In this document: positions 12,099 to 19,642 of the stretch, in pieces | Layout: every line of letters begins with the position of its first letter | Numbering within the stretch: the stretch's first letter is position 1 | DNA from: an uncultured Gammaproteobacteria bacterium | GTDB lineage: Bacteria > Pseudomonadota > Gammaproteobacteria > Pseudomonadales > Azotimanducaceae | DNA: 57,734 bases | NCBI GenBank assembly: GCA_913060615.1 | Contig: CAJXUL010000002.1 | Span: 1 to 57,734 of the forward strand | Direction of reading: 5' to 3' | Translations under genes and position numbers: made by a program | The notes under the pieces: model-generated | What the model was told of the DNA's origin: nothing | The model's database searches: none | What the model saw: only the letters and a program-made list of their open reading frames with translations

Positions 12099-12494
12099 GT
12101 TTGGGCGAAATCCTGAGGCTGCGAGCAGCACGTCTCTGCGCGATATTTGACCCACTAGAACGCCATTGTCCACCACCGGATACCGGCGCCGATGTTCCCT
12201 GATAAATTTTTCCGCAAGGGTAAATATATCGGTATCTGACGTCACAGTTTCAACATTAGTGCGCATAAAATCCGCGACTATGCCTACTGGTTCGTTGTAA
12301 TAACTGTCTTGAACAACCACTTGTATCAGATCTACTTCTGACACAATACCCACTAGAGAACCTTCATCATCAACTACCGGAGCACCGGAAATACCGTGCT
12401 TGAGTAGGAGGTCCATCGCATCCACAACATTGGTAGTCGTTAAAAAAGTCACCAAATTTACTGCCATACAATCTTTCACTTTAAGTGATTTCAC
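12087..12494 (-). CDS. CBS-domain pair protein
   Basis: A 135-residue protein made almost wholly of two CBS motifs (residues ~5-60 and ~75-130: DAMDLLLKHGISGAPVVDDEGSLVGIVSEVDL and AEKFIREHRRRYPVVDNGVLVGQISRRDV). Stand-alone CBS pairs bind adenine nucleotides and usually act as energy or ligand sensors; the partner is unknown. The GTG at 12494 is chosen because GGAG lies 8 nt upstream and homologues begin near SLKVKDCM; a TTG at 12527 would add 11 residues. Monocistronic, convergent with gatB. Confidence 0.8.
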   Translation of the reverse strand: MKSLKVKDCMAVNLVTFLTTTNVVDAMDLLLKHGISGAPVVDDEGSLVGIVSEVDLIQVVVQDSYYNEPVGIVADFMRTNVETVTSDTDIFTLAEKFIREHRRRYPVVDNGVLVGQISRRDVLLAASGFRPNAAD

Positions 12495-13183
12495 TACATT
12501 TTCTCCCAGCTTATTAGCCGTCCGCAAAAATTCGGAGGGAGAGTACGGAAGTTGCCCCGACTCTCACTCCAAGGTTATAGCTCAAAAATCTCATACGATA
12601 TCGACTGGTAATAATTCGTCCATGCTCGCGTTGATACCACGCTGGGAAATAGATAGCTAATAGAGGGAGACCAATGAGCAGAAAATCATTACCAGCCGTG
12701 CCTTAGCTGAAAATTTTAAGAAGTATTACAGCCTACTCTTTGCGTCTTGGCAGAAGCCGCGTCAGTAAACATAAAAATATTGGCGGAGGGGCAAAATCAG
12801 GCCATTGGGACTGGGCACTATTCATTGGTCAAAGCATCCAACTGCTTGATCACCAACGGGCCCCCTGTGAACTGCCTCTAGCTCTCTGCGCCTTCTATCG
12901 ACATAGTCTATATCTAGAAGGCGTGGCCACTTGATCGGCAAGGCAATTGCTTTTTGGGCGACCGCTCCAATTTGGAGCGTCTCAAGTTATTCGCTTAGGC
13001 GGCGTTCTAGCTTTGCACTCGCCTCTCCTTGAGCGACGCAATCACCTCCAAAGCGCTTTGCAAGGCCGAGGAGTGGGCTCACCGTCGAGCAGCAGACCTT
13101 TAGCGACTCGTCTTAAAGCCACCGTAATCTTTGCGGCAATTGCACACTGAAGCAGCTGCGTAAAAGAAAACTAGACTCTAAGG
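12495..13183. other. Long intergenic stretch without recognisable gene
   Basis: About 690 bp between the CBS gene and the DUF1499 gene. Two short plus-strand ORFs (12740-12934 and 12947-13150, 64 and 67 codons) show no recognisable domain and no good ribosome binding site. Minus-strand frames at 12860-13150 have protein-like composition but are broken by stops in every frame. It does not resemble tmRNA, RNase P RNA, 6S RNA or a tRNA. It may be a decayed gene or an unrecognised RNA. Confidence 0.4.
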
Positions 13184-13930
13184 CTAGCTTTCTAAACCGG
13201 CCAAAATCGCGCGAATGCGCTTGGCGTTAGCACCTAAGTCCGACTGTCCTACTCGGGATACGCTGCGAACATCAACAATAGAACCGTTTACTGTTGAACG
13301 AACGCGCACAACAACATCATCTTTGAAACCAAACCAAAATGTTGTCGCGGTGGCCTCGATCATACCTGCTGCCGTATCTTCATTAACGATCTCAAGACCC
13401 AAATCTTGCAGAACAATCATTGCTTGATTAAACAAGACCTTGGTTGGCTGAGAACTAACTAAAGTTTTAACTTCTGGATAAGCGGCCTGTTGTTGCGCAG
13501 CTAAAACTTCGGCGTCATAGGCCAGTGGGTTTGCGCCTTCTGCCTCTCGAACAGCGATCAACTTATTAAAAACCGGGGGCTCTATAGTGTCGGTGGAAAT
13601 ATTATGAATTACTGGAACAGATGTAACTGCCGAATACTGGACACCCAACTGGGCAAGGATCACTGCACTCAACAAAATACCAATCAAAATGCCTGAACGC
13701 TCAGCCCGCAGTCCTTTACGCAAACATACGACATAAGCAATGATGCCCAAAAACAGACCCATTACTGACAATACCGCACCGCCAGTCAAAAAAGTAAAGC
13801 CGGTACCATAGGGCCATAAGCCAATGCGCACGCCTATTGCGCCAACCAGCACACAGCAGACCGCCACAACACCACCTACCAGTATTGCTTTCGCCCACCA
13901 ACGGCGGTCATCAATCATCGAGTCAGTCAT
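13184..13930 (-). CDS. DUF1499 family membrane protein
   Basis: 248 residues. Three predicted membrane segments lie in the first ~105 residues (about 14-34, 42-67, 80-100), followed by a DUF1499 domain starting VPVIHNISTDTIEPPVF (~105-121) and ending SRVGQSDLGANAKRIRAIL (~222-240). The DUF1499 domain is widespread in proteobacteria and of unknown function; the TM arrangement puts it probably at the periplasmic face. ATG at 13930 has an AAAGGAAA ribosome site. It lies 88 bp downstream of the SDR gene on the same strand and may share its transcript. Confidence 0.8.
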   Translation of the reverse strand: MTDSMIDDRRWWAKAILVGGVVAVCCVLVGAIGVRIGLWPYGTGFTFLTGGAVLSVMGLFLGIIAYVVCLRKGLRAERSGILIGILLSAVILAQLGVQYSAVTSVPVIHNISTDTIEPPVFNKLIAVREAEGANPLAYDAEVLAAQQQAAYPEVKTLVSSQPTKVLFNQAMIVLQDLGLEIVNEDTAAGMIEATATTFWFGFKDDVVVRVRSTVNGSIVDVRSVSRVGQSDLGANAKRIRAILAGLES

Positions 13931-14018
13931 ATCTAATTTCCTTTAACAGTAGACAAGCCTATACGGCTTCTGTGTTTTAGTTTTCGTCACAATAGTTTCA
14001 AAAGCGCTGAGGGCGTCA

Positions 14019-14816
14019 TTAGCTAATGGTGGCGCCACCATCAACGACAAAATTTTGCCCTGTAGTAAAAGACCCAGCTGCAGAAGCTAAATAAACTGCT
14101 GCCCCGGCAATCTCACGAGGCTCACCAATACGCTTAAGCGGATCGCCTGCCGTGCGCGCCTTCAAAACTTCCGGATCTTCCCATAGAGCTCTAGCAAAAT
14201 CAGTACGCACTAATCCTGGAGAGATCGCATTGACCCGAACGTTGTCACGACCATACTCTGTCGCAAGGTTGCGTACCAGTTGCAGATCAGCCGCTTTGGA
14301 TATGCAGTACGCGCCGAGCACTGGGCTGCCACGCAAACCGCCAATACTCGAAACGATAATAATGGCGCCGTCCTTACGCTCCTTCATTTCGGGCAGAACC
14401 ATATTCACCAACCAATGGTTAGACTTTATATTCACGCCCAAAATTTTATCGAAAGCTTCGTCCGGTAGATCCTGCATGGAACCGTAGAAGGGATTCACTG
14501 CAGCGTTACAAATCAGGATATCAATTTTACCGAGCTTCTCACGCGTGGTATCTACCAATCGCTGCAACTCTTCTTTGTGGCTGATGTTTGCGGGTATAGC
14601 CACGGCGCCGCCAGTACTGTTGCTGGCATCCGCCGCCACCTCAATATTAATGGCGTTAGCAACTTCTTCGCAAATATCAGCTTTGCGGCTGCTGATAACT
14701 ACCTTAGCACCGTGCCGTGCCATTTCTTCAGCAATTGCACGCCCGATGCCTTTACTGGAGCCGGTGATAAGAGCGACTTTATTGGAGAGATCGAAAAGGT
14801 TGCTAGTCATGGACAT
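14019..14816 (-). CDS. SDR family NAD(P)-dependent oxidoreductase
   Basis: 265-residue classical short-chain dehydrogenase/reductase. Cofactor motif TGSSKGIG at ~19-26, the NAA motif in LICNAAVNP (~109), the catalytic Ser in VSSIGG (~157), and Tyr/Lys in YCISK (~170-174), then the usual SPGLVRTDFA and C-terminal VVDGGATIS. The Arg/Lys-rich segment after the second strand (SSRKAD) hints at NADP(H) preference. Substrate cannot be told; 3-oxoacyl or hydroxyacyl dehydrogenase roles are common in such proteins. ATG at 14816; a second ATG six bases later is equally possible. Divergent from the GlyRS gene. Confidence 0.88.
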   Translation of the reverse strand: MSMTSNLFDLSNKVALITGSSKGIGRAIAEEMARHGAKVVISSRKADICEEVANAINIEVAADASNSTGGAVAIPANISHKEELQRLVDTTREKLGKIDILICNAAVNPFYGSMQDLPDEAFDKILGVNIKSNHWLVNMVLPEMKERKDGAIIIVSSIGGLRGSPVLGAYCISKAADLQLVRNLATEYGRDNVRVNAISPGLVRTDFARALWEDPEVLKARTAGDPLKRIGEPREIAGAAVYLASAAGSFTTGQNFVVDGGATIS

Positions 14817-15007
14817 GGCCTATATTACTTGATGATTGGATATTAGATGTGTGAGGAAAACAAAATACGTCGACAATTTCCACTTTTTTGCAGCCCTAAT
14901 AGCTAGGTTAGATACGTTTTAGTAGATTTGGTTTATAGTGCCGCGCTTAGCAAACAAGTAATCTTGAGCGCTAACAACCTAATAAATCATTTCGATAGGA
15001 AAAAACC

Positions 15008-16375
15008 GTGACCGCACAATCTATGGAAGAGTTGGTATCTCTGGCTAAACGCCGGGGTTTTATTTTTCAATCCAGCGATATTTATGGCGGGCTGCAAGGG
15101 GTTTATGACTATGGCCCCTTAGGCGTGGAACTGAAAAACAACCTTAAAGCTGCTTGGTGGCGGGCGATGGTTTATGAGCGCGACGATATCGAAGGATTAG
15201 ACGCGGCAATTTTGACCAATCCAACAACCCTAAGACACTCCGGTCACGAAGCTACTTTTACAGATCCCTTAGTTGATTGCAGAACCTGCAAAAGTCGTTG
15301 GCGCGCAGACCACTTGGAAGGCAACACTTGCCCAGGCTGTAATTCAGAAGATTTAACAGAGCCCAGGCCTTTTAACTTAATGTTTAAGACCCAAGTTGGT
15401 CCCGTCCAAGATGACGACGGCAACTTTGCTTACCTCCGACCAGAAACTGCCCAAGCGATCTTTACTAACTTCAAAAATGTAGTGGATTCGACTTCGCCTA
15501 AACTACCCTTTGGCATTGCACAGATAGGCAAGGCGTTCCGTAATGAGATCACGCCACGCAACTTTATCTTCAGGGTAAGAGAGTTCGAACAAATGGAACT
15601 CGAATTTTTTGTCATGGCTGGCGAAGACGAAGAGTGGCACAAAACTTGGGTTGAAACGCGACTTGCTTGGTGGGCGGAGCAAGGCGTAAATTCTGACAAC
15701 TTAGAGCTATACCACGTGCCAGCGGATGAGTTGGCGCATTACAGCAAGGCAACAGTAGATGTAATGTACCGGTTCCCGCACGGCGTTGAGGAATTGGAAG
15801 GCATTGCGAATAGGACAGACTTCGACCTAGGTTCACACACTAAGAACCAAGGCGACTATGACATCACTTCAAAGGTTGAACCTAATACAGATTCTAACGC
15901 TAAGTTGGTAATGCAAGATCTGGAGAATAAGCGCTGGCATATTCCTTACGTTATTGAGCCTTCTGCGGGTGTTGATCGTGGCGTGCTAGCAATTATGAAT
16001 GAGGCCTACAAAGTAGAAACTTTGGAGAACGGCTCCGAGCGCACGGTAATGTCATTTAAACCGCATTTGGCGCCTATTAAGGTAGCGATTTTACCTCTGA
16101 AGAGAAATCACGAGGGCATAGTCAGCAAAGCGAAGGCCATCAAGAAAGATCTGATGAAGCTTGGCTTGGGCAGAATTTTTTATGAAGACACAGGCAACAT
16201 CGGTAAAGGTTACCGGCGTCACGACGAGGTAGGTACACCACTGTGCGTAACTGTTGATTTTCAAACCGTTGAAGAAGATGACACCGTCACCATACGTAAT
16301 CGTGACACGATGGCCCAAGAGCGAATTGCAGTTTCTGAGCTACCCGCATACGTCAGATCGTTTATGCAGGGCTAA
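15008..16375 (+). CDS. glyS: Glycyl-tRNA synthetase, dimeric (alpha2, eukaryote/archaea-like) type
   Basis: Charges tRNA-Gly. The 455-residue single chain is the alpha2-type class II enzyme, not the alpha2beta2 GlyQ/GlyS pair normal in Gammaproteobacteria. Evidence: N-terminal [20 protein letters not shown], a zinc-type cysteine set CRTC...CPGC (~90-117), motif 2 in [19 protein letters not shown] (~178-196), and motif 3 near [12 protein letters not shown] (~318-329), then an anticodon-binding domain. Start is GTG at 15008 after a GATAGGAA ribosome site. It is alone on the plus strand between a divergent SDR gene and a convergent tRNA gene. No glyQ is in the window. Probable horizontal origin (inference). 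Confidence 0.95.
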   Translation: MTAQSMEELVSLAKRRGFIFQSSDIYGGLQGVYDYGPLGVELKNNLKAAWWRAMVYERDDIEGLDAAILTNPTTLRHSGHEATFTDPLVDCRTCKSRWRADHLEGNTCPGCNSEDLTEPRPFNLMFKTQVGPVQDDDGNFAYLRPETAQAIFTNFKNVVDSTSPKLPFGIAQIGKAFRNEITPRNFIFRVREFEQMELEFFVMAGEDEEWHKTWVETRLAWWAEQGVNSDNLELYHVPADELAHYSKATVDVMYRFPHGVEELEGIANRTDFDLGSHTKNQGDYDITSKVEPNTDSNAKLVMQDLENKRWHIPYVIEPSAGVDRGVLAIMNEAYKVETLENGSERTVMSFKPHLAPIKVAILPLKRNHEGIVSKAKAIKKDLMKLGLGRIFYEDTGNIGKGYRRHDEVGTPLCVTVDFQTVEEDDTVTIRNRDTMAQERIAVSELPAYVRSFMQG

Positions 16376-16399
16376 AAGTTAATTAGGGGTCACGGTGGG

Positions 16400-16423
16400 C
16401 GCTAGAGCATCTCTGCTCTAGCG
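16400..16423 (+). terminator. Hairpin after glyS, candidate terminator
   Basis: Perfect 9-bp stem CGCTAGAGC / GCTCTAGCG with a 6-nt loop, 24 bp after the glyS stop. It lacks a T tract, so it may terminate weakly or just protect the 3' end. Confidence 0.5.
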
Positions 16424-16510
16424 TATCGGCAAGGCATTTGTGTCACACCGCCGCGACTCTTCAGTTCATTCTGCCTACTTATACTTTAAGGGACTTTTGG
16501 TTTTAAGCGT

Positions 16511-16549
16511 TCTTTTGCCGTGCTCTTTTGCCGCGTTCTTTTACCGCGC
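16511..16549 (+). repeat. 13-bp tandem repeat, three copies
   Basis: TCTTTTGCCGTGC, TCTTTTGCCGCGT and TCTTTTACCGCGC lie head to tail, followed by a partial fourth copy TCTTTCT. Probably slippage product in a non-coding spacer. Confidence 0.75.
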
Positions 16550-16715
16550 TCTTTCTAACTTGCTTTTTGGGGAGGGGGGTAGACATGCAAAGGGCAATGC
16601 ACTTGTGCAAACACGTTAACCCTTTGAACATTTCTTTGGTTTTGTCTTTGGTTTTGTCTTTCGCTTAGCCTTTCACTTTAGCTACTTCCTGACGTCTTAC
16701 TATTAGCTTTTGATA

Positions 16716-17126
16716 TGGTGGGCCCACCAGGACTCGAACCTGGGACCAATGGATTCACATTCTCACTGCCTTTCGACAATGTGTGGACTATCTCACCTCC
16801 CTCGCCAACTTCTCACTAAATTTCTTAGTACTAAGTTTCGTTAGGGAGCGGGACGCTCTAGCCTGTTATTAAGAGCACTTGAAGCCTTTTTTTCGTCTGG
16901 GTTTAAACAATGTTTAAACTGGACCAAAGCTCGGCTTCAGCTCTCAGGTAGTCTCTGCACCTTCCGACAGTGTACTGTCGGCTTGGCTCAGGATTGCCGG
17001 CGCACCTGCCATTACAGCTAGTTCGCTACGGTTTCCCTGAATTCATCCCGTTCATCCTGACCCTTTCGGTGTCAGGCGCACCTTTATTGATGAGTCCACT
17101 GCTCTAACCAACTGAGCTATAGGCCC
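16716..17126 (-). tRNA. tRNA-Ile(CAU), interrupted by a group I intron
   Basis: On the minus strand, exon 1 (17126-17090) and exon 2 (16755-16716) join to a 77-nt tRNA: acceptor stem GGGCCTA/TGGGCCC with one G-T pair, D arm GCTC-AGTTGGTTA-GAGC, anticodon arm GTGGA-CTCATAA-TCCAT, five-base variable loop TGGTC, T arm CCAGG-TTCGAGT-CCTGG, discriminator A and encoded CCA. The anticodon is CAU. The sequence looks like Ile2 (AUA reader after lysidine modification by TilS) rather than elongator or initiator Met: GACTCATAATC followed by TTGGTC is the Ile2 pattern, and E. coli ileX also lies near rpoD. A 334-nt intron separates positions 36 and 37. Lies 150 bp downstream of rpoD, same strand. Confidence 0.92.
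16756..17089 (-). ncRNA. Group I intron in tRNA-Ile(CAU)
   Basis: 334-nt element placed exactly after the anticodon CAU, ending in the obligatory G (16756). Core motifs: GGCAATCCTGAGCCAA (P4 region, 16983-16998) and GGTGCAGAGACT (P6/P7 region, 16950-16961), both nearly identical to cyanobacterial/plastid tRNA-Leu introns. P7 pairs GACTA (16949-16953) with TAGTC (16786-16790); P3 pairs CAGGT (17004-17008) with ACCTG (16945-16949). P1 can form between exon CAU and intron GUG with the required G-U wobble at the splice site. GAAA tetraloops cap P2 (CCTGAC/GTCAGG) and P9 (CATTGTC/GGCAGTG). Peripheral hairpins include CCGACAG/CTGTCGG. Subgroup probably IC3. No homing-endonuclease ORF; it is too short. 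Same insertion site as the Azoarcus tRNA-Ile intron. Confidence 0.93.
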
Positions 17127-17147
17127 CATATCAAATTGCTATCATTT

Positions 17148-17171
17148 GTTTGCGCGGTCTGCCGCACAAAC
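17148..17171 (-). terminator. Hairpin between rpoD and tRNA-Ile
   Basis: Near-perfect 10-bp inverted repeat GTTTGCGCGG / CCGCACAAAC (one G-T pair) with 4-nt loop TCTG. It may end rpoD transcripts or act as a processing site before the tRNA. A second, smaller inverted repeat GCAGTGATTAATCACCGC lies at 17224-17241, closer to rpoD. Confidence 0.4.
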
Positions 17172-17276
17172 TATTGTCACCTCTAAGCAATTATTGCATA
17201 ACCTGTGACAACTTTGCTGTTTAGCAGTGATTAATCACCGCAGGATTTGCTTCCTTAGTGCAAAAGCAGATTACGC

Positions 17277-19178
17277 CTAAACGTTATTTCTACCTTTGCC
17301 ACCTTCCACACTTTCATCAAGAAAGCTGCGCAAGTGTTCTGACCGGCTAGGGTGTCGCAGTTTGCGCAATGCCTTAGCCTCAATCTGACGTATTCTTTCA
17401 CGTGTTACATCAAATTGCTTGCCTACCTCTTCAAGAGTGTGGTCGGTATTCATATCAATACCGAAGCGCATACGCAGTACTTTCGCTTCACGAGCAGTTA
17501 AACCACCCAACACATCCTTTGTCGCCTCTCTTAGTCCTTCGCCTGTAGCAAGGTCTATCGGCGAGCCAATTGTACTGTCTTCAATAAAGTCCCCCAAGTG
17601 CGAATCTTCATCATCGCCAATTGGCGTTTCCATGGAGATAGGCTCTTTGGCAATTTTTAACACCCTGCGCACTTTGTCTTCAGGCATTTCCATACGCTCG
17701 CCAAGTTCCTCTGGCGTTGGCTCACGACCCATCTCCTGCAACATCTGCCGCGAAACACGGTTCAGTTTGTTGATGGTTTCTATCATGTGCACTGGAATAC
17801 GAATGGTTCTGGCTTGGTCCGCAATTGAGCGCGTAATGGCTTGACGAATCCACCATGTAGCATAAGTTGAAAACTTATAACCACGGCGATATTCAAACTT
17901 ATCAACCGCCTTCATTAGACCAATATTTCCTTCTTGTATCAGATCCAAAAACTGCAAACCACGGTTGGTGTATTTCTTTGCAATCGAAATAACCAAGCGC
18001 AAGTTTGCTTCCACCATGTCTTTTTTCGCTCGGCGGGCTTTTGCCTCACCTAATGACATGCGTCGATTAATGTCTTTAATTTCAACAATGCTGAGTTCAG
18101 TGATCTTACTCAGAGCTTTCATTTTCTTCTGCGAGCGCAGAATATCTTCACGCTGGTTTTCAAGGCCAGTGGCGTACTCTTTCTTAATCTTGGAGATTTT
18201 GTTGATCCAAGTCACACTGATTTCATTACTAACATATTCCTTACGGAATACATCACGCGGCACACGTGCACGGCGCACAACAGCATTCGTTATGACGCGT
18301 TCATGACGGCGCACAATACCTTGCGCTTCTCGAGCCATAGCGACCATACGATCAAAGTGCTTAGGCACTAACTTAAAGCAGCAATAAGCTTCAGCTAACT
18401 TAACCATCTGAGCTTCCGATTCTTTGCTACTAGCGCCTTTCTCTTCAATGATCTTCAGCGACTTATTGTATTGACGCTTAAGCAGAGAAAAACGCTTCTT
18501 AGCTTCTACGGGATCTGGCCCCTTGTTTTCTTCTTCCTCTTCCTCAGCCACCACCGGAGTACCGTCCGCATTCAACGCTGGCGTCCCGTCTGCATTAAGC
18601 ACAGGTTCTGGCTTCTTCGGTTCTTGGCCAACTTGAGTAGCTGCAGGCACATTGTCTGTTGGGTCTAAATAACCTACCAACAAATCCGCTAGTTTTTCTT
18701 CTTTGGTTACGTCGGCATATGTCTCAAGCAAATAATTGACGGTGCCCGGATAATAAGCAAGCGCTGTTAAAACATCTCTAATGCCTTCTTCAATACGCTT
18801 AGCAATCGCTATTTCACCTTCACGGGTGAGTAGTTCAACTGTACCCATTTCACGCATATACATACGCACTGGATCTGTTGTACGACCTGCTTCGGTCTCT
18901 ACAGCCGCAAGGGCCGCTGCAGCTTCTTCCGCAGCTAATTCGTCTGCAGTATTTTCTTCATTGGAAAGCAATTCATCCGCATCGGGTGCTGTTTCATAAA
19001 CAGTAATGCCCATATCGTTAATCATGCGAATAATGTCTTCGATCTGCTCCGGATCGGAAATATCGTCTGGCAAGTGATCGTTAACTTCGCCGTAGGTCAA
19101 AAAGCCCTGCTCTTTACCTTTTTTAATAAGGTCTTTTAGGCGTGATTGCTGCTGTTCAGTGGAAATTTGATTACTCAT
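17277..19178 (-). CDS. rpoD: RNA polymerase primary sigma factor RpoD (sigma-70)
   Basis: 633-residue housekeeping sigma factor. Domains in order: region 1.1 (1-~80), region 1.2 ([21 protein letters not shown], ~102-122), a non-conserved acidic insert (~180-240) carrying the twice-repeated LNADGTP, region 2 with [20 protein letters not shown] (-10 recognition), region 3 ([18 protein letters not shown]), region 4 with [20 protein letters not shown] (-35 recognition helix-turn-helix). ATG at 19178. Last gene of the rpsU-yqeY-dnaG-rpoD cluster; the 464 bp gap before it may carry its own promoter. Confidence 0.98.
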   Translation of the reverse strand: MSNQISTEQQQSRLKDLIKKGKEQGFLTYGEVNDHLPDDISDPEQIEDIIRMINDMGITVYETAPDADELLSNEENTADELAAEEAAAALAAVETEAGRTTDPVRMYMREMGTVELLTREGEIAIAKRIEEGIRDVLTALAYYPGTVNYLLETYADVTKEEKLADLLVGYLDPTDNVPAATQVGQEPKKPEPVLNADGTPALNADGTPVVAEEEEEENKGPDPVEAKKRFSLLKRQYNKSLKIIEEKGASSKESEAQMVKLAEAYCCFKLVPKHFDRMVAMAREAQGIVRRHERVITNAVVRRARVPRDVFRKEYVSNEISVTWINKISKIKKEYATGLENQREDILRSQKKMKALSKITELSIVEIKDINRRMSLGEAKARRAKKDMVEANLRLVISIAKKYTNRGLQFLDLIQEGNIGLMKAVDKFEYRRGYKFSTYATWWIRQAITRSIADQARTIRIPVHMIETINKLNRVSRQMLQEMGREPTPEELGERMEMPEDKVRRVLKIAKEPISMETPIGDDEDSHLGDFIEDSTIGSPIDLATGEGLREATKDVLGGLTAREAKVLRMRFGIDMNTDHTLEEVGKQFDVTRERIRQIEAKALRKLRHPSRSEHLRSFLDESVEGGKGRNNV

Positions 19179-19642
19179 AGCTTCTCATCTCTTGGATGTC
19201 GTAGACCTGCGAAGATCTGTGTAGTTACACGGGGCTCTCCCGCCGGTCCATTCACCTCAATTGAACTGGCAGCAATCCACTTACTCGGTCTAAGAGAAAA
19301 AACACCTTAGATAAACCTCTAAATCAATAGGAGTTAGGCTTTTCATCTATGAACTAATAGGCGAAAGGAGTAGAGCAAGAAGTCGCGTGTCTGGGAGGCT
19401 TTTTTTTAACCACCTCACGTTTACGCTGTTGGGCTGCTCTCGACGCTTTTACCTGAGTGAATCCACATTTTGGGGTAGAAAATCGGATTATACCGCCGAG
19501 CCATCTTTGGTGCCACCCTTTGCTGCAAACTTTGCAGCAAAGTTTGCGCCTAAAACTGATGTCTTTAGGTATTGCTGAACTACTAGGAGCGAATAGGTAC
19601 TACACAAGGCCTTAAAGGCCTTATAAGCTTTCCGCAAGGACA
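19179..19642. other. dnaG / rpoD intergenic region
   Basis: 464 bp between dnaG and rpoD, no gene supported. Contains inverted repeats GCAAACTTTG / CAAAGTTTGC (19525-19547, 3-nt loop) and TCTAAG / CTTAGA (19289-19311, with a run of A on the plus strand, T on the transcript, in the loop). This is the usual place for internal promoters of rpoD, but none could be named with confidence. Confidence 0.45.

Larger units (their letters stand above)
16376..16715. other. glyS / tRNA-Ile intergenic region with hairpin and tandem repeats
   Basis: 340 bp between convergent glyS and the tRNA. It holds a perfect 9-bp hairpin (see separate entry), a 13-nt unit TCTTTTGCCGCGT repeated three times with small changes at 16511-16549, and a 12-nt unit CTTTGGTTTTGT repeated twice at 16634-16657. 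No ORF is supported. Confidence 0.55.

Noticed and set aside
12740-13150. Two plus-strand ORFs in the long gap
   Set aside because: Atypical composition, no ribosome sites and no recognisable domains; noted in the gap entry instead.
14840-15007. T-box riboswitch ahead of glyS
   Set aside because: The leader is short, has no T-box-like conserved sequence or terminator, and T-boxes are not expected in Gammaproteobacteria.
16756-17089. Mobile element or prophage remnant inserted in the tRNA
   Set aside because: The insert ends exactly after the anticodon, has full group I core pairings, no ORF and no target duplication.
16716-17126. Elongator or initiator tRNA-Met
   Set aside because: Anticodon is CAU, but the G1-C72 pair excludes initiator, and the anticodon arm and TTGGTC variable region fit Ile2; position near rpoD agrees.
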